Below, piece after piece: positions 43,252 through 52,304 of a stretch of 64,000 nt of DNA. The stretch's first letter is position 1, and each line of letters begins with the position of its first letter. The stretch is from assembly GCA_965199235.1 (NCBI GenBank), contig CBDAQU010000001.1, forward strand, positions 1 through 64,000. The letters run 5' to 3'. The notes under the pieces were generated by a model that worked only from the letters and a program-made list of their open reading frames with translations, ran no database searches and was not told the DNA's origin. Source of the stretch: BOG-908 sp965199235. GTDB taxonomy: Bacteria > Pseudomonadota > Alphaproteobacteria > Acetobacterales > Acetobacteraceae. Position numbers and translations under genes: made by a program.

Positions 43252-45261
43252 CTACCCGGTGGAATTCCCACTGCCTGTCATGTCTGCAATTGCGGTCCGC
43301 ACCACGGCCATGCCGCCGAGTTTACGGACCCAAGCGAGGCCGCCTGCGCCGAGATGCGTTCGGATCAGCGTCGTGGTGAGTCGGACATCCCCTAGCGATG
43401 TTATTAGCTCGGAGAATGCCGCGAGCATCGCCGGCCGGCTGCGGTCACGCCGCGTCTGGCACGGCACGCCGATCCGCTCAGCCATGCTCAGGACACCGCC
43501 GCGCCGGCTGGCATGCGCCCAGGCTGTGCCGAGCCCTGCCGCTGCCGCCTCATCGCCCGTCGGCATGCGGCCAAGCTGTTTCGCAAGCGGAGCCAGCGCA
43601 GCCGCCACCTGCTCTATCGTCGCGCAGCTGCGATCTGGTGCGCGCCGGCGCGGCACGGTAATTCCGGCCGCGTCGCCAACCGCGTTGCGTAACGCCTCGC
43701 CCTGGCCAGCCCAAAGACGCGACCGCGCACTTCCGAGAGCGCTATGCCCGGCCCGTCTCAGCTCAGCTTCTGTGGGATAAGCTTCGTGACCGCGCAACCA
43801 TTGCGCCAGTTCGGCGACCACGCGCTCACGTGTCCAGGCATTCTCGCGGTTCGGATCAGACAGGCCGAGCGCGGCAGTCACACGTTCGCGCATGCCCGGC
43901 TGCTTGAGGAGCTCGCGGGCGTGTCCGTAACCCGCCTTCGACAACGCGGTGAAGGTCGGCATCGTGGCGCCGGATGCCATTTCCTCGACGACCTGGCACA
44001 ACGCATCGAACGTCCACGTGCCCTTGGCGCGGGTTTGCTTGCCGCTGGGTGGATTAAGCGGCAGGGGATCGCATCGAAGCCTAGTCGCGATTTCGTTAAT
44101 GCGCTCCGCGAGGCGTTTCACATCATGAATGTCGCCCGGTTCGATCAGCACGGGGTCAATTCCGAGCGCGTCGTAGCAGAGGCTCTTCGCCTTCCAATCC
44201 GCCGCATATTTTGTCTGCCGTGCGCTGGTCGGCGTGGCCATCGCGTCGACAGCGATGCCAAGCACCTCGACCCAGACGCGACCGTCGAGAACGAAATCAG
44301 TCGATCGCGCCCGCTCACCAGGGACAATGACGTGTACCTCGATGCGCACCTCCGGTAGAGCCAGGCGCAGAGCGTTGTAGACCGGCACCTCAGACCAGGA
44401 ATCCAACGGAGTGCCGTCTGCGGCCGTCGGCCGGTCCGGCAGCTTGATGTCCGGGTGATTCTCGACGACCGCTCGCTGGAACGCGCGGAACGATGCGAAG
44501 TGCGCCTTTGCGTAGCTCCTCAAGGCGGATGCCTCGCCGCCGATGGCGGACAGCGCCGTCGTCGAAAGCGTCACGCCGGCTCTCCGGCATGCCTCGGCGT
44601 AGGCATCGATCACCCGCTCCTGGGTCCACCAGCCGTCCGGCCGATAGCGGAGATAACGTTTCACGCCTGCTTCGTCAGCCAGCGCCTGAAGCTCTGCCGC
44701 GTTCAGGATCAGACCGAGCCTGTGCAGTCCCGCCGCATGAAGCAGTGCGTGCGTCATCGGCGTGGACGGGTGTAGCACAGCCAGGACGCGTATGGCGGTG
44801 ATCTGATTTTTCCGATCTGCCCAGTAACCCTTCGGATGCTGCGCGCGGTCCGCCGATCCGGCCGACCACGCAGCAATGCCGCCCCAGTAGGCCAGCGCGA
44901 ATAGCGGCACAGGGTGGTCCGCGGGGAAGTCCGCCTCGGTCGGCAGCCGGCCCATCCGGGCAGCCTTGTCCCGCAGCGCAGCGCTGATATTGCGGCGTCG
45001 GTGCAAGGAGAGCTGGGCGTTTTTGCCGTGCAGAACGCCCAGAAAGTCGAGCTGGGCGGGGAACTGGCCCGGCATCGCTGCGATCGCTTCCGCCAGGGCG
45101 TCGTCTGCTTCCAGGAGCGCTTGGTCCTGGGAAGCAGCATCTTGAACCAGAAGGCTGTGCAGGGCTGCCGCGGCCGAGGTGAGGGCGGGCGGCGCCGGGC
45201 TTGTGGCTACGTTCGCCAGGCGCGCGAGCGCGAGGCGTTTGGCTGATGCGGTGAGGTGCAT
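43252..45261 (-). CDS. Large repeat protein with VSR/DUF559-like nuclease core
   Basis: A 669-aa protein starting MHLTASAKRLALARL. Residues about 290-390 look like a PD-(D/E)XK/VSR-type nuclease: SWSEVPVYNALRLALPEVRI, then STDFVLDGRVWVEVLG with Asp and Glu, then YAADWKAKSLCYDALGIDPV, like the DUF559 family. It is flanked by several degenerate helical repeats of the form W-T-x-E-R-V...PT-x-x-E-L-x-x-A-G, seen for example as ENAWTRERVVAELAQWL with YPTEAELRRAGHSAL and as TIEQVAAALAPLAKQLGRMP with TGDEAAAAGLGTAW. Such repeats resemble DNA-binding repeats of homing-endonuclease-like proteins. A DNA-binding nuclease is inferred; the target is unknown. Confidence 0.55.
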   Translation of the reverse strand: MHLTASAKRLALARLANVATSPAPPALTSAAAALHSLLVQDAASQDQALLEADDALAEAIAAMPGQFPAQLDFLGVLHGKNAQLSLHRRRNISAALRDKAARMGRLPTEADFPADHPVPLFALAYWGGIAAWSAGSADRAQHPKGYWADRKNQITAIRVLAVLHPSTPMTHALLHAAGLHRLGLILNAAELQALADEAGVKRYLRYRPDGWWTQERVIDAYAEACRRAGVTLSTTALSAIGGEASALRSYAKAHFASFRAFQRAVVENHPDIKLPDRPTAADGTPLDSWSEVPVYNALRLALPEVRIEVHVIVPGERARSTDFVLDGRVWVEVLGIAVDAMATPTSARQTKYAADWKAKSLCYDALGIDPVLIEPGDIHDVKRLAERINEIATRLRCDPLPLNPPSGKQTRAKGTWTFDALCQVVEEMASGATMPTFTALSKAGYGHARELLKQPGMRERVTAALGLSDPNRENAWTRERVVAELAQWLRGHEAYPTEAELRRAGHSALGSARSRLWAGQGEALRNAVGDAAGITVPRRRAPDRSCATIEQVAAALAPLAKQLGRMPTGDEAAAAGLGTAWAHASRRGGVLSMAERIGVPCQTRRDRSRPAMLAAFSELITSLGDVRLTTTLIRTHLGAGGLAWVRKLGGMAVVRTAIADMTGSGNSTG

Positions 45262-46148
45262 GGGATCATCCGATATGAACGGCGTAGCCCAGGCGCTAGC
45301 AGCTGTAATGCTGACGGGATGAGGCACGACGACGAAGTATCGAGCCTACCTGGGGAGGAAGACGTTCTCCCTCGCTCCACGGCTCAAAATCTAACTGATG
45401 AAGCATTGGTGTCGTCAAATATGTGTCTAAAAAATATGGCCGAAGAACGAAGTAGCGACCCGGGGCCATCGAGATTACTCTACCCTGCTCAGCACGAGCC
45501 TCAGTCTTTTCGAACCGATTCCGATATGCTGCCGGCTATCGTTACCTGAACCACTCCAGCACCTCGTGCATCGGGCACAGCCTGGTCACCGCGATTGCCC
45601 AGCAGCTGCACGACGGTGTTCCCGCCACCATCGCCCGCGTCGGACAGCGCGAGCACCGCGCCGGCGTGGTTGGCGTGATGCAAGCCTTCCGCGTCGATTA
45701 GCGCGACGAAGGCAGCCACCCTCCTCGCTTTCGGTGACGGGGTCGGCGGGAGATAGTTATCCCCGCCTGAGGATTATCCCCGTACGCCGGACAGCCGCTA
45801 CCTCATGGTGCGTGGGCAGCCTTGGTGGCTCAGCAATTCTTGGCTGGAGCCGGATAGGTTGGGGGTTTTAACGCGCGAACACATGGCGACCCGGCGAGGG
45901 CCTCGGGGTGCAAGCGCCCGCCCATATCGCGGCCGGGGCGCCCCAACATTCGGCGCCACCCTCGCCGACGACCGGATTAGCAATCGCTGATCAGTATGAA
46001 CCCTCGTAGCGGTGGACGAACCATACGACCCGCCGAGAGCGGACGCCCCGTCGTGCTCGGCCCGGGCAGGATGATACCAGCCGAGATGGCTTTAGTGGGC
46101 CGGAATCGACGGCAAACGGGCCGCCTACTTTATGTCCCAATAAGCCCG
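45262..46148. other. Gene-free interval
   Basis: Nearly 900 bases without a convincing gene. It starts with the promoter region of the large repeat protein. The scattered short frames give no recognisable product and look like decayed sequence. Confidence 0.4.
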
Positions 46149-46724
46149 TCAGGTGCCGTCAACGACCAAGAATGGTTTCGTGTTCCGTCGGCGATCGACG
46201 ACAGATGTCCCCTGGGGCATCCTCTCCGGTTCGACGCCCTTCGCCCTAAGCACGGCATCGATCTTCTCGGCGAGTTCGTGTCGGGCGGCCCCCTCTTCCG
46301 GAGTATCCGCGCGCGGCCGTCGCAACGGTGTGTCGCGTGCCTTGAACGCGCCCACGATGTCTGCCTTGATTGCCTCGATGAACTCTTCGGGAATATCCTC
46401 CAAAGAGTCGCTGAATTCGACGTGATCGTCGTCCGGGAAGGCCACGCGCGTCACTTCCAGGCAGCCGCCCTGGTCGGGGACCCAGGCTGCATCAAGCCAT
46501 ACCATGCTTTTGAACGGCTCAAGCGGGTAGTATCGCCGCCACATCGCGGGCGCGACGGACTCGATGCAGTTCGTATGCGACAATCCTCGGCCCGGATTGA
46601 CGTGCCCAAGCGCGAAGAGGATGCGGTCACCGTCACGCCGGTGCGTGACGTAGCATCGTCCAAACGCACCCCAAGGAGCTACAAAGCGGACGGGCGTCGG
46701 TCGGCCGACTTCGACTTTCGGCAT
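46149..46724 (-). CDS. Hypothetical protein
   Basis: A 191-aa protein from ATG 46724 (MPKVEVGRPTPVRF), chosen because AGGAG lies seven bases upstream. The frame stays open to 46991; that extension is basic and could be a fused or separate segment. The sequence has a compact, Trp-rich N-terminal half (APWGAFGRCYVTHRRDGD, MWRRYYPLEPFKSMVWLD) and an acidic, then basic tail. No family recognised. Confidence 0.5.
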   Translation of the reverse strand: MPKVEVGRPTPVRFVAPWGAFGRCYVTHRRDGDRILFALGHVNPGRGLSHTNCIESVAPAMWRRYYPLEPFKSMVWLDAAWVPDQGGCLEVTRVAFPDDDHVEFSDSLEDIPEEFIEAIKADIVGAFKARDTPLRRPRADTPEEGAARHELAEKIDAVLRAKGVEPERMPQGTSVVDRRRNTKPFLVVDGT

Positions 46725-46991
46725 TGAGCTGCTCCTGTTTGCAGCCGCGAATCGCGGCGCCGTATCACGCAGCATAACATGGGCTGCCTTGATTTCACGA
46801 CGGCGGCAGATCGCATTGATTTCGACCCGCCAGCGCATTGCAGGTCCGAACCTTTGGCTTAGATATTTCCGCTTCCTCTCCGACAGCGCGCCCAAGGAGA
46901 TCGACGACTTCGCTGTACGTGCCATCGTCCGCAGCGCGTCGTTCGCAGCAGCCTGCGAGGTCTTGGGCCTACCCTTCTTCGACACTGGCAC

Positions 46992-47582
46992 GGCATTCGA
47001 GGCAAGTCTTCAGGCGGGGGAGCGCAAGTTGGTGGCAAGACCCCAGCCGCAACGATCTTGAATGGTCGGCAGAGTGCAACCGTTTGACCGGAAAGACGAC
47101 CGGCTCGTACTTGCCGTCCAGCCTCCGTGCGGTCTCGCTGAACGACGTGAACGAGACTAGGCACCGCGACGCGGGTGCCAGCCATCGCCTAGCTTGCAGT
47201 CGCGCTACTTCCCGACCACGCTGACGACTCGCGCCACCAAGCCGTGACACCCACTTCGGTCCGCGCCGCCCCCGTGACCTAAGGAAGCGGCCCATCTCGC
47301 GATGATCAATTCGACTCGCCGCAGCACAGCCTCGCGCCCTTCCGGGGAGAGGAGCCGCCCTGGGTGTAGGCGGCCATGATGGGCGGAGGGCGCCTAGGTG
47401 GTCGGACGATTGCCAAGTCGTTGATCTGCGTATCGCACATGCCGGTCGTGATACCGGCCGACCAGATGGCGGGCAGCCCGGCGCTTAGGCGGGTCCAGCC
47501 AGTGGCGCAGGCCACCATACAGCCGTGCGTAGGGTCGATGTCGAGTCAGTGGCGGCAGGGGCATGTCGTGGCGAGAAGCCAA
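46992..47582. other. Gene-free interval
   Basis: About 590 bases between the hypothetical gene and the frameshifted kinase. No gene, repeat or RNA was recognised. Confidence 0.35.
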
Positions 47583-48118
47583 TCAGGTGAAGGGCCGTGC
47601 CCGCGTTGACGGAATGCACCGGCTAACGGCGGCGACGGCCTGCTCGGGGCTGAGGCCCGCGGTGTCTATGGTGACATGCGGCTCGTTCCAGGGATGGTAG
47701 TTGTGCTCCCGCACGTCGCGCCAGCGTGGCAGGACAAGGCCCGGTATCTCGGAAACCCGTTGCTCCACTCGGCGGCGGTGTTCGACTTCGTCCGTGCAGA
47801 TGATCTCGACTTCGACCAGTGGCACTCGGGCGCGCAATGCCACGACACGCCAGGCCTCGCGGCTTTCGGGCAACGGGTTTACGCAATCCGCGACGACCAT
47901 CCTGCCGTCCAGGAGATTGGCCTCGGCAATCGCATTGGCCACGGGATAGCCGGCCTCCCCTATCCCATCGGCGGGGACCCCGCATCGCGCATTGCCTGCT
48001 CGATCGAGTCGATACGGAGGTAGGTGGCCGCGCCTTGCGAGGCGATCTGGCGCGCGATCGTGGTCTTGCCGGTGCCGGGAAGGCCACCGAACACGATCAG
48101 CACGGATCTGCCTTGCAC
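47583..48118 (-). pseudogene. Frameshifted P-loop kinase (AAA_33-like)
   Basis: The N-terminal part is read from GTG 48118 (VQGRSVLIVFGGLPGTGKTT) with a good Walker A, continues through LRIDSIEQAMRDAGSPPMG and hits a stop near 47960. The rest continues in another frame: IGEAGYPVANAIAEANLLDG, then MVVADCVNPLPESREAW, then WNEPHVTIDTAGLSPEQAV, to the stop at 47583. Together they make a normal small AAA_33/gluconokinase-like kinase of about 175 aa, so one indel near 47960 breaks the gene. A sequencing error or a programmed shift cannot be excluded. The substrate is unknown. Confidence 0.65.
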
Positions 48119-48329
48119 GTGGCCGGATCGAGCTCCTTAGTCGCAAGATCGAACGCCTCGCAGATGATCGCCGCCCGGTTCGCGGGATCATGCCGCATGG
48201 CGTCGATCTCGAGATCGTAGGCGATGCCGCAATGCACGCGGTCGAACTGGCCGAGGGCCAAGCCGATCAGCCGGAACGGGTTCGCTATTGACCACGGCTG
48301 CGTATCGCGCGGCCAGGGGAACTTTGTGC

Positions 48330-49925
48330 ATGGCGCTACCCAATACGAACCTCGATGGACGCGTGCTCGCCGACGTCCCGGACGTCGAGCGGCTGCTTGC
48401 CATCGCCGAGCGCCCCTGGCCCGACCGTTCTTCTCCCGTGCTGTCGTTCCCCATGCGCGGCCTGTGGCACTGTAACGCCACCAGGTCCGAGTTCCCGGAT
48501 TGGTGGCCGGCCCTGCTACGCAAGGGTCTGGGCCGCGAAGGCGTTCACTACATCAAGGGCCGCGGAGCCGACGGGACGGAGGACGTGTTCGTGGCCGTCG
48601 TCTTCGGTCTCGCCGTCGCTCACTCCACGACGGCGCCGGGCCGGGAAGCGGCCCGCATCATCGGGCGGGCGACCCTCGACCTGTTCCCGATCGACGGCGC
48701 CGGCGTCTCCGCCCGCCCATCGACCGAGCTGCTCGTGCGCGCAGCCGTCGACGCGGCGGAGATGCCTTCGTCCCGTCCCGAATCCCTGGTCAGCATGGTG
48801 GACGGGGGCCTCCGCGTCACCACGCAGCCCGATGACGTTTCCGCCGCCCTCGACATCGCTCACCGCCGGTTCGCGTCGAGGTCCGTACTGACCGCGTCGA
48901 TCCCGGGGCTGTGGTCATGCACCGACTCTACCCGCCAGTCGGCGGCGTGGTTCGCCCGGGCCGCCGGCGCCCAGGGCCTGGTGGATGGCAGGGACTATTT
49001 CGCCCATCCTGACGCACCTGCCGGCGGACCGGCGTTCGTCGACGTCCTCGCCGTCCAGGCCCTGGTCGGCGGCTCGAGGTCCCCGTCCCATGGGGCGGTC
49101 GTGACCGTCGCCGCCCGGACGATACGGGAGGCCATGGCCGATCCGACGCCTGCTTCCGCTCGCGCATCCGCCGAACCGGAGCCCGCCTCGTTCGCGACTG
49201 GCTTCGATCCCGTCGGAGCCGAACCCTGGGACGAGGCATTCGACTTCGGGCGCCTCGTTCCCGTGTCCGAGCGCGAGATCGGCGGTGCCATGCAGCCGAC
49301 GGTCAGCGCCAGGGACGTCCATACCTTCCTCGACAGCGCCCGTGACTTCACGAGTTGGGCCAAGCACGAGGTTGCTCGCTGTTCGCTGGAGGCGGGTGTG
49401 GACTATGAGCGCAGGGTTCTCACCATAAATGGTGAAAACCCTCGAAGCGGTCGGCCGGCGGTCGACTTCGTCTTCACTCTCCCCGCCGCAAAGAAGATTG
49501 GCATGTCGGCCAGGGGTCACCGCGGCGACGCCGTCCGCGAATACTTCATCGAGCAGGAGCGGCGCTTCCCGGAGGGCGAACCACCGTTGCAAGGCTCGGT
49601 TCCGCCGGCTCGCCATCTTGCTGCCGACCGGCCCGCCATCGTCGACTATCACCCCATCGATCCGTTGTTCATGTCCCTCGCGTCTTACCTCGTGGCCCGC
49701 GGCCTGTCTGCCCGTCAGGCCCGGAGGGAGGCCGCATCAGCCGGGCCCGAGTGGGCCGCTTGGATGATCGGTGTGGATGCGGGCTCCCATCTACGCCTCG
49801 TCCCCGGGCTCGGCTGGACGTTCACGGTTCCCTTCCTGGACGAGTGGTGGGGCCGTAATCGGACCCGACTCCTGTCCGCGGCCGCGGGTATCCCACCCGA
49901 GGCACTGACGAAGGCTGCCCGATAG
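48330..49925 (+). CDS. Antirepressor with three AntA/AntB-like modules
   Basis: Protein of 531 aa from ATG 48330. Residues about 325-415 are a clear AntA/AntB domain: VSARDVHTFLDSARDFTSWA, then LEAGVDYERRV, then VDFVFTLPAAKKIGM, then GDAVREYFIEQERRF. Two earlier segments have the same layout in diverged form: GLWHCNATRSEFPDWW with REGVHYI and FVAVVFGLAVAH, and GLWSCTDSTRQSAAWF with VDGRDYF and FVDVLAVQALV. AntA/AntB proteins are phage and plasmid antirepressors or regulators. A C-terminal 100-residue part (LVARGLSARQARREAASAG, LGWTFTVPFLDEWW) is of unknown function. An element-encoded regulator is likely. Confidence 0.75.
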   Translation: MALPNTNLDGRVLADVPDVERLLAIAERPWPDRSSPVLSFPMRGLWHCNATRSEFPDWWPALLRKGLGREGVHYIKGRGADGTEDVFVAVVFGLAVAHSTTAPGREAARIIGRATLDLFPIDGAGVSARPSTELLVRAAVDAAEMPSSRPESLVSMVDGGLRVTTQPDDVSAALDIAHRRFASRSVLTASIPGLWSCTDSTRQSAAWFARAAGAQGLVDGRDYFAHPDAPAGGPAFVDVLAVQALVGGSRSPSHGAVVTVAARTIREAMADPTPASARASAEPEPASFATGFDPVGAEPWDEAFDFGRLVPVSEREIGGAMQPTVSARDVHTFLDSARDFTSWAKHEVARCSLEAGVDYERRVLTINGENPRSGRPAVDFVFTLPAAKKIGMSARGHRGDAVREYFIEQERRFPEGEPPLQGSVPPARHLAADRPAIVDYHPIDPLFMSLASYLVARGLSARQARREAASAGPEWAAWMIGVDAGSHLRLVPGLGWTFTVPFLDEWWGRNRTRLLSAAAGIPPEALTKAAR

Positions 49926-49994
49926 CGGCTTCCCGGCCCCGTTTTCGCGGAGCGGCCGGAACCCGGATCCGCGTTCTCCACGGGCGATCTCTCA

Positions 49995-50014
49995 ACCCGA
50001 CCTTCAGGTCGGGT
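49995..50014 (+). terminator. Hairpin downstream of the antirepressor gene
   Basis: Eight-bp perfect stem ACCCGACC-TTCA-GGTCGGGT about 70 bases after the antirepressor stop. No T-tract follows, so it is a weak terminator candidate. Confidence 0.4.
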
Positions 50015-50199
50015 GATTCGCGGTTCCGTCACGCGAACGTCGCCCCGGGCCCTGCTCCAGAGATCGATTCCGGCTCGCGGACGCCTAGCCCCGGAACCAT
50101 GACGAGGGGCCAACGATCGGCGGCTCCTCCTCATCCGGTCGGACGTCACCTCATCGCCTCTGTATCATCACTAATGCGTTACCAACATGCGTCCTCAGC

Positions 50200-50223
50200 G
50201 CCCCTCCGGCCTTCCGGAGGGGC
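50200..50223. repeat. Strong hairpin
   Basis: Perfect 10-bp stem GCCCCTCCGG with loop CCTT and its complement. No T-tract follows, so a terminator is unlikely; it may be a structural element. Confidence 0.5.
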
Positions 50224-50415
50224 GCGCGATACCCGAAGGGGAGCGCGAGGACGGCATTGATTCATCGATTCGAGGCCGATTCGGGGCCAGCATCCGGGAC
50301 GGATGCGCGGTCGGCACGACCGCGGCCCCGTCACCGACTCACGGCATCGCCGGCAGGGTCCCGAACACGAGCCCGGAGGGCGAGAATCCACCCGGCATCG
50401 CCGGGTCGCGTCTAG

Positions 50416-50470
50416 CAGTTTGTGGGTGCGGCCGAAGGCTGCACCCCAAACTGCGGTAGCGTGCCGTCAA
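50416..50470 (+). repeat. Hairpin-plus-tail unit 1
   Basis: A 38-base hairpin (arms CAGTTTGTGGGTGC at 50416-50429 and GCACCCCAAACTG at 50441-50453, one bulged base) overlaps the conserved tail TGCGGTAGCGTGCCGTCAA (50452-50470). The same tail follows a different 38-base hairpin 75 bases later. Confidence 0.65.
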
Positions 50471-50490
50471 TCAAACCTAAGGGCGCGGGA

Positions 50491-50544
50491 GCACTCCTGT
50501 ATGCACCCCTTGGTGCGTACAGGAGTGCGGTAGCGTGCCGTCAA
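50491..50544 (+). repeat. Hairpin-plus-tail unit 2
   Basis: A 38-base hairpin with 17-bp arms (50491-50507 and 50512-50528, 16 of 17 paired) and a CCTT loop, followed by the identical 19-base tail at 50526-50544. The stem sequence is unrelated to unit 1 while length, position and tail are kept. Confidence 0.65.
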
Positions 50545-51012
50545 CTCTATCCCCCAGAGTCCGACCTCCTACCCCCTCCATCCGTGCCCTCGACCGTCAT
50601 CCAGACCGGTTCTCGGTCCTCGATCCGGTCCTGGGGCTTCGTATCCACCGTCCCGGACCCTTGTTCGTGCCGGCCAATCGCCAGCCAGCTGTCCGGTCCT
50701 GTTTTCGGTCTGCCGATCGGCTTCTGGCCTCGTCATCACTGGATTGCCGCTTCTCGGGCCTTCTGATCCACTTTCAGCCGGACTGGCTCCATCGGTCACG
50801 GAAACCACGCCGATGCGTTAGCGGGCTTCGTGGTGCGTCCCCTGGCCATCTCGGTCGATGCGGCGTCGTCTTGCCTTCGGCTCTGTCGTCTTGGGCGGAT
50901 GTCGGTCGTGGTCTGTCGGCGATGCTTCGGACGGCTTCCTGGACGTCCTGGGATCAGCCGATACACTTTCGTTGCGCGATCGGTCGGTTCCGGCACCCTG
51001 GAATCCCCTTTC

Positions 51013-51061
51013 GGGACGAAAAGGGGGGTGACTCCCATATCGGTGGGTGCCCCTATCCCGA
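51013..51061 (+). repeat. Long direct repeat, copy 1
   Basis: 49-base unit GGGACG-N10-TGACTCCCATATCGG continuing to GTGCCCCTATCCCGA. This copy is also flanked by 20-odd-base inverted arms (GGAATCCCCTTTCGGGA on the left, TCCCGAGAGGGGATTCC on the right). Confidence 0.7.
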
Positions 51062-51200
51062 GAGGGGATTCCGGGGTCCTGGACAGCCTTATTCGGACCG
51101 TAACAGCAACGTGATGGGCGGCCCACGATTCCGTCCGAATTGCAAGCAGATAATCGGAGCAACGGTATCGTAACGAATAGGGCTGCCGACTTCCCATTTC

Positions 51201-51249
51201 GGGACGTTTTACCCCCTGACTCCCATTTCGGTGGGTGCCCCTATCCCGA
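51201..51249 (+). repeat. Long direct repeat, copy 2
   Basis: Same 49-base unit, with CCCATTTCGG in place of CCCATATCGG and ACGTTTTA in the variable part. It begins 188 bases after copy 1. Confidence 0.7.
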
Positions 51250-51372
51250 AACGCGATTCCGGGGTTCCCAGGGGGTGTCCGCGGGCTCCGTCGCACCCTG
51301 TCAGTGGATCCCTGGAACTGCCCTGGGTGATTCGCCATCCGGTCAATCCGGGCTATCGCTCGAGTCCATCTC

Positions 51373-51418
51373 GGGGCGATTCAGGGGGTGACTCCCATAT
51401 CGGGTGCCCCTATCCCGA
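51373..51418 (+). repeat. Long direct repeat, copy 3
   Basis: 46-base version lacking three bases after CCCATATCGG and starting GGGGCG. It begins 172 bases after copy 2 and ends just before the ATG of the downstream gene, so it may lie in that gene's control region. Confidence 0.7.
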
Positions 51419-51431
51419 ACCGCGTTTTTCC

Positions 51432-52304
51432 ATGTGTCGGGGGTGTCGGTTGCGTCGTGGCGTGAAGGTCGCCCACAGGGTCGCGGACTTGATCCTCCGC
51501 AGGATCGAGGAGGTCCGCGCCGGCAATTCCGTGGATCCGTTCATCGAGATGGGCCGTGTCCGGGTCATGCTGGCAATGCTCGTCGAGATCGGTTTGCTGA
51601 AGCCCGACGACTGGTGCCTGCCTTCCGTCCCGTTGCATGCCAGGGGGGCCGCCATCGACGCCATGCGCGATCGGCTCCCCCTGGTCCTCGACGCGCGGAC
51701 CATGGACGGTGCCGGTCCCTTCAAGGAGGTGGAGCGCCTCATCCTGGCGCCGCACCTGCCGGCTATCTCGTCGCTGGTGGTCGAGATGGCGTCGGCCGTC
51801 ATGCTGCACGAGACCATCCTGGCCGGTATGGTGACCTTTGCCTCCCGTCCCAGGCGGAGGGCGAGGCGCGTGCCCTTCGATCCGGTCGTCGTCACCTTGA
51901 AGTCGGCGCTGCACTCCGATCCTGAGGCCTTCCTCGTGGATGCCCAGGCTCGTTTCGATGCTGCCAGGGAGGACATCTTCAAGGCCAAGCGCCGGATCGC
52001 CTACCTCGCCAACGAGAGGCGTTCCTCCATCGGGTCCTCGTCCTCGTCCTCGGTCGCCGTTCCCGTGCCTGCCGATCCGGTATTGCCCGGCATCGTTCCC
52101 GAGGCTGGCGTGACATTCGTGTCACCCGAAGGCGGTTCGTCCGATGATAGTCCCGCCTATCGGGACCTCCCTGCGCCGGTCCCCTTCGAGAACGCTGCTT
52201 CCCTGGCGATGATCAGCCTGGTGCGTGGTTCGGTGGACAACCTGCTGCGTCCCGTCGAGCCCGTCGCAAGGCCTTCCCCGGATCCGGCCAAGCGACTGAG
52301 CTGA
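51432..52304 (+). CDS. Hypothetical protein downstream of the direct repeats
   Basis: A 290-aa protein starting MCRGCRLRRGVKVAHRVADL; the frame is open further upstream but only through the repeat units, so the ATG after copy 3 (or GTG 51462) is preferred. The N-terminal 180 residues are probably helical (RVMLAMLVEIGLLKPDDW, LPAISSLVVEMASAVML). A serine run (SSIGSSSSSS) leads into a Pro-rich tail. No family is recognised. Its place beside iteron-like repeats makes a replication, copy-control or DNA-binding role conceivable, but no replication-initiator motif was seen. Confidence 0.5.
   Translation: MCRGCRLRRGVKVAHRVADLILRRIEEVRAGNSVDPFIEMGRVRVMLAMLVEIGLLKPDDWCLPSVPLHARGAAIDAMRDRLPLVLDARTMDGAGPFKEVERLILAPHLPAISSLVVEMASAVMLHETILAGMVTFASRPRRRARRVPFDPVVVTLKSALHSDPEAFLVDAQARFDAAREDIFKAKRRIAYLANERRSSIGSSSSSSVAVPVPADPVLPGIVPEAGVTFVSPEGGSSDDSPAYRDLPAPVPFENAASLAMISLVRGSVDNLLRPVEPVARPSPDPAKRLS

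Larger units (their letters stand above)
49926..51431. other. Non-coding region rich in hairpins and repeats
   Basis: About 1.5 kb between the antirepressor and the next gene, with no convincing gene. It holds a dyad at 49995-50014, a 10-bp stem hairpin at 50200-50223, two hairpin units sharing an 18-base tail core (50416-50544), and three long direct repeats (51013-51418). This density of structure suggests a replication origin, partition locus or RNA genes of a mobile element. Confidence 0.55.

Noticed and set aside
50200..50223. Rho-independent terminator
   Set aside because: Strong stem but followed by GC-rich sequence with no T-tract, and no gene ends close by.
50416..50544. CRISPR-like repeat pair
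   Set aside because: Only two units, each with its own hairpin rather than one shared repeat, and no cas genes in the window.
51231..51431. Upstream extension of the 51432-52304 gene
   Set aside because: The extra codons run through two repeat copies and give low-complexity peptide; the ATG after the last repeat is more likely.
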